The notes below the pieces were generated by a model, which saw only the letters and a list, made by a program, of their open reading frames with translations, searched no databases and was not told where the DNA came from. Below, one piece after another: positions 61,828 through 64,000 of a DNA stretch of 64,000 nucleotides; position 1 is the first letter of the stretch, and the number at the start of each line of letters is the position of its first letter. The stretch is from contig NZ_SOQZ01000001.1 of assembly GCF_004366715.1 (NCBI RefSeq), forward strand, positions 985,588-1,049,587. The letters run 5' to 3'. Both the position numbers and the translations under genes were made by a program. The DNA comes from Meridianimaribacter flavus. GTDB lineage: Bacteria; Bacteroidota; Bacteroidia; Flavobacteriales; Flavobacteriaceae.

Positions 61828-64000
61828 ATGAAAAAAATTACATTTTTAATACTGTTTATATTTTCTTTTACAGCATACTCTCAAGATGTTTCAATGCAGA
61901 ATGGTACAGTAAGCCAATGTTCTGGAACGTTTTATGATTCAGGAGGTGCATCTGGGCCTTATTCAAGTAATGAAACATTGGTGTTCACTATTTGTCCTGA
62001 AAATCCAGGTCAATTAGTTCAATTAAACTTTACAGCTTTTAACACCCAGTTAGGTGCAGATATAATGACTATTTATAATGGAGATAGTACAGCATCTCCT
62101 GCTTTTGGTACATTTGATGGAGTTAATAATCCAGGTTTTGTAAGTGCTACAGAATCTAACCCTACAGGGTGTCTTACAATTGAGTTTACTTCAGATGGAT
62201 CTGGTACAACAACAGGTTGGGCTGCAGATATTTCTTGTTTAACACCTTGTCAGGTTATTACCTCTCAAATTGATTCAGCTACGCCAGCTCCAAATGGAGA
62301 TGGTTATATAAGAGTTTGTCCTAATGAGGAAATTACACTTACAGGTAGTGGTAACTTTGAGTTTGATGGTACTGGAGCAACATATGAATGGGATTTAGGA
62401 GATGGTAATACTATTGCAGGACAAACAGCTACGTTTTCGTATGCAACACCAGGAGTGTATATTGTAAATCTTGATATTAGAGATGCAAATACAAGTGTTG
62501 ATCCTGATGGTTGTCCAAATACTAATTTAATAAATCAAGTTATTCAGGTAGCTACTGAGCCAGATTTTACAGGTACTCAAGCTGCTGAAAGTACAATTTG
62601 TTTTGGAGAATCTACTACTATCGAAGGTGTGGTTAATGCAGTACCTTTTATAAACGACTGTACACCTCCAGTAAGTGGTACAACATTCTTGCCAGATGGT
62701 TCGGGTGCTGTTTATGAAACTTGCATCACTGTAGATTGTTTTGATTCAGCTCAAACATTAACAGATCCAAATCAGCTTTTGAATGTCTGTGTTAATATGG
62801 AGCACTCATATTCTGGAGATTTAGATATAACTATAATTTCACCGAATGGTCAAGAAGCTGACTTATTTACACAAGCAGGAGGAGGTACCTATTTTGGAGG
62901 TGCTAATGATGATGGAAGTAATACACCTGGTGTTGGAGCAGATTATTGTTTTTCAATGTCAGGAACTGTTTTATTAGAAAATGCTCCAACTATTACAGCA
63001 GGATCTAACCCTCCAGGAAACTCATGGGCACCAGGTACATATTTGCCTGTAGAATCTTTTGCAAGTTTAGTTGGTAGCCCACTTAATGGAGACTGGTGTA
63101 TTAGAATTGTAGATAATTTAGCTATAGATAATGGATATGTGTTTTCTTGGGGAATGAATTTTGACCCAAATATTCAACCACCTGAATTATCATTTACTCC
63201 AGTAATTACTTCTGAAGCTTGGGATGCAGATCCATCAATTACTAATACAGCAGGAAATGTTATAACAGTTCAACCTGCTACTGAAGGTACACATTGTTAT
63301 ACTTACAGAGTTACTGATGACTTTGGATGTGAATATACTGAGCAAGTTTGTATTAATGTACTACCTGAAATAGTTACAGATCCAGCAAATGATTTATTCA
63401 TTTGTGATACAGGAGTTCCTCCATATATATTTGATTTAAGTTCTAATACTCCTGTTGTTCTAGCTTCCTCTCCAATACCAGGAGATATGGTTGTTACTTA
63501 TCATGAAACCGCTTTTGATGCCGATGATGATACAAATGCAATTGCAAACCCTGGAGCATATTCTGGTACTGATGGACAAGTGATTTACATCAGAATTGAA
63601 TATCTAACATCAGATTGTTATGAAATATTGACTTTCACTTTAAATGTTTCAGGTCAGCCTATAATTAATCCAGTTTTAGACCTAGAAGTCTGCGATGACG
63701 ACAGTAATGATGGATTTGAGGGTTTTGATTTAACGGTTCAAGATTTAGGTGTTTTAGGCGCACAACCTTCTACAGATTTTGTAGTGACGTATTACACAAG
63801 TTTTGCTGATGCCGATTCAGGGTCCAATGCACTAGTGAGTCCTTACACCAATACCGTTAACCCACAACCTATCTATGTTCGTGTAGAGAGTGCAGGAGAT
63901 TCTAATTGCTACATAGCCTCACCACTTCCGGTGTTCAATTTAGTAGTTAACTATAGAGCCATAGCAACAGAGCCATCAGATATGGTAGTTTGCGATGACG
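61828..64000 (+). CDS. Large T9SS-type surface protein, 3' end outside window
   Basis: The frame is open from the ATG at 61828 to the last base; 724 codons are visible. After a signal peptide (ending TAYSQ) comes a CUB-like domain at about 30-137 (CSGTFYDSGGASGPYSSN). A PKD-like domain follows at about 140-250 (YEWDLGDGNTIAGQ), then a proprotein-convertase P-like domain near 316-448 (CVNMEHSYSGDLDITIISP, NGDWCIRIVDN). Tandem repeats of about 100 aa begin near 515 and restart near 617 and 717 (core VVTYYTSFADADSGSNAL, signature VCDDDSNDGFEGFDL). Such proteins usually end in a gliding-associated T9SS tail, not visible here. Confidence 0.85.
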   Translation, partial: MKKITFLILFIFSFTAYSQDVSMQNGTVSQCSGTFYDSGGASGPYSSNETLVFTICPENPGQLVQLNFTAFNTQLGADIMTIYNGDSTASPAFGTFDGVNNPGFVSATESNPTGCLTIEFTSDGSGTTTGWAADISCLTPCQVITSQIDSATPAPNGDGYIRVCPNEEITLTGSGNFEFDGTGATYEWDLGDGNTIAGQTATFSYATPGVYIVNLDIRDANTSVDPDGCPNTNLINQVIQVATEPDFTGTQAAESTICFGESTTIEGVVNAVPFINDCTPPVSGTTFLPDGSGAVYETCITVDCFDSAQTLTDPNQLLNVCVNMEHSYSGDLDITIISPNGQEADLFTQAGGGTYFGGANDDGSNTPGVGADYCFSMSGTVLLENAPTITAGSNPPGNSWAPGTYLPVESFASLVGSPLNGDWCIRIVDNLAIDNGYVFSWGMNFDPNIQPPELSFTPVITSEAWDADPSITNTAGNVITVQPATEGTHCYTYRVTDDFGCEYTEQVCINVLPEIVTDPANDLFICDTGVPPYIFDLSSNTPVVLASSPIPGDMVVTYHETAFDADDDTNAIANPGAYSGTDGQVIYIRIEYLTSDCYEILTFTLNVSGQPIINPVLDLEVCDDDSNDGFEGFDLTVQDLGVLGAQPSTDFVVTYYTSFADADSGSNALVSPYTNTVNPQPIYVRVESAGDSNCYIASPLPVFNLVVNYRAIATEPSDMVVCDD

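Overview
The window reads as chromosomal DNA from a member of the Flavobacteriaceae (phylum Bacteroidota), probably marine. The evidence is low G+C, promoters of the Bacteroidota type (TAnnTTTG around -7), weak or absent Shine-Dalgarno sequences, proteins with type IX secretion (T9SS) sorting tails, a fused SecDF, the bL28-bL33-DUF4295 cluster, an ECF sigma/FecR/TonB receptor locus and a bacillithiol gene. The genus cannot be fixed from sequence alone. No rRNA, tRNA, CRISPR array, insertion sequence or prophage was recognised.

Layout. 1-4.1 kb: 3' part of a 2-oxo acid dehydrogenase E2, a photolyase without a normal start codon, an exonuclease and a secreted protein. 4.1-12.7 kb: FAH-family enzyme, Hpt protein and CinA packed head to tail; then rpmB-rpmG-DUF4295, ftsY, an amidase and a serine hydrolase lipoprotein, and rimO. 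12.8-19.9 kb: accessory block with a zinc-ribbon membrane protein, a cadherin-like lipoprotein, a membrane-anchored TPR/LuxR-type regulator, and a rightward unit with a T9SS cargo, an outer-membrane protein and a tail-fibre-like protein. 20-31.4 kb: bshC, guaA, a LysM/periplasmic-binding protein, DUF922 and DUF3820 genes, then a leftward DoxX-barrel-DinB unit and the leftward sigma-FecR-TonB receptor locus. 31.5-33.5 kb: a large divergent repeat lipoprotein. 33.6-45.6 kb: ffh, folD, rluF, hydrolase, cupin, YitT, HerA-like ATPase, queE, DUF2911, a T9SS cargo with YCF48-like repeats, asnB. 45.8-57.3 kb: HTH-DUF4870 regulator with two CPBP proteases, gyrB, DUF6588, mdh, a lipoprotein derived from the SecD periplasmic domain, and secDF. 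57.3-61.2 kb: DUF192, lgt, yidD, cysS, folE on the minus strand. 61.3-64 kb: a small secreted protein and the 5' part of a large T9SS-type surface protein that runs off the window.

How the parts connect. Export functions are dense: ftsY, ffh, secDF, yidD and lgt, plus T9SS cargo.

Two regulatory circuits stand out. First, the ECF locus: an almost identical 37-bp promoter-like element lies before the repeat lipoprotein (31417) and, 30 kb away, before the small secreted gene and the large surface protein (61225). A third, more diverged copy with the same internal spacing lies between the sigma gene and fecR. The lipoprotein also carries a segment resembling the repeats of the distal surface protein. 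I infer one envelope-signalling regulon. Second, GGACAA repeats spaced by 11 bp lie about 35 bp upstream of candidate promoters on both sides of the TPR/LuxR-type gene, making them candidate sites for that regulator.

Four genes (guaA, rluF, queE and the gene at 53460) have a -7 element ending 3-5 bases before the start codon, which predicts leaderless mRNAs.
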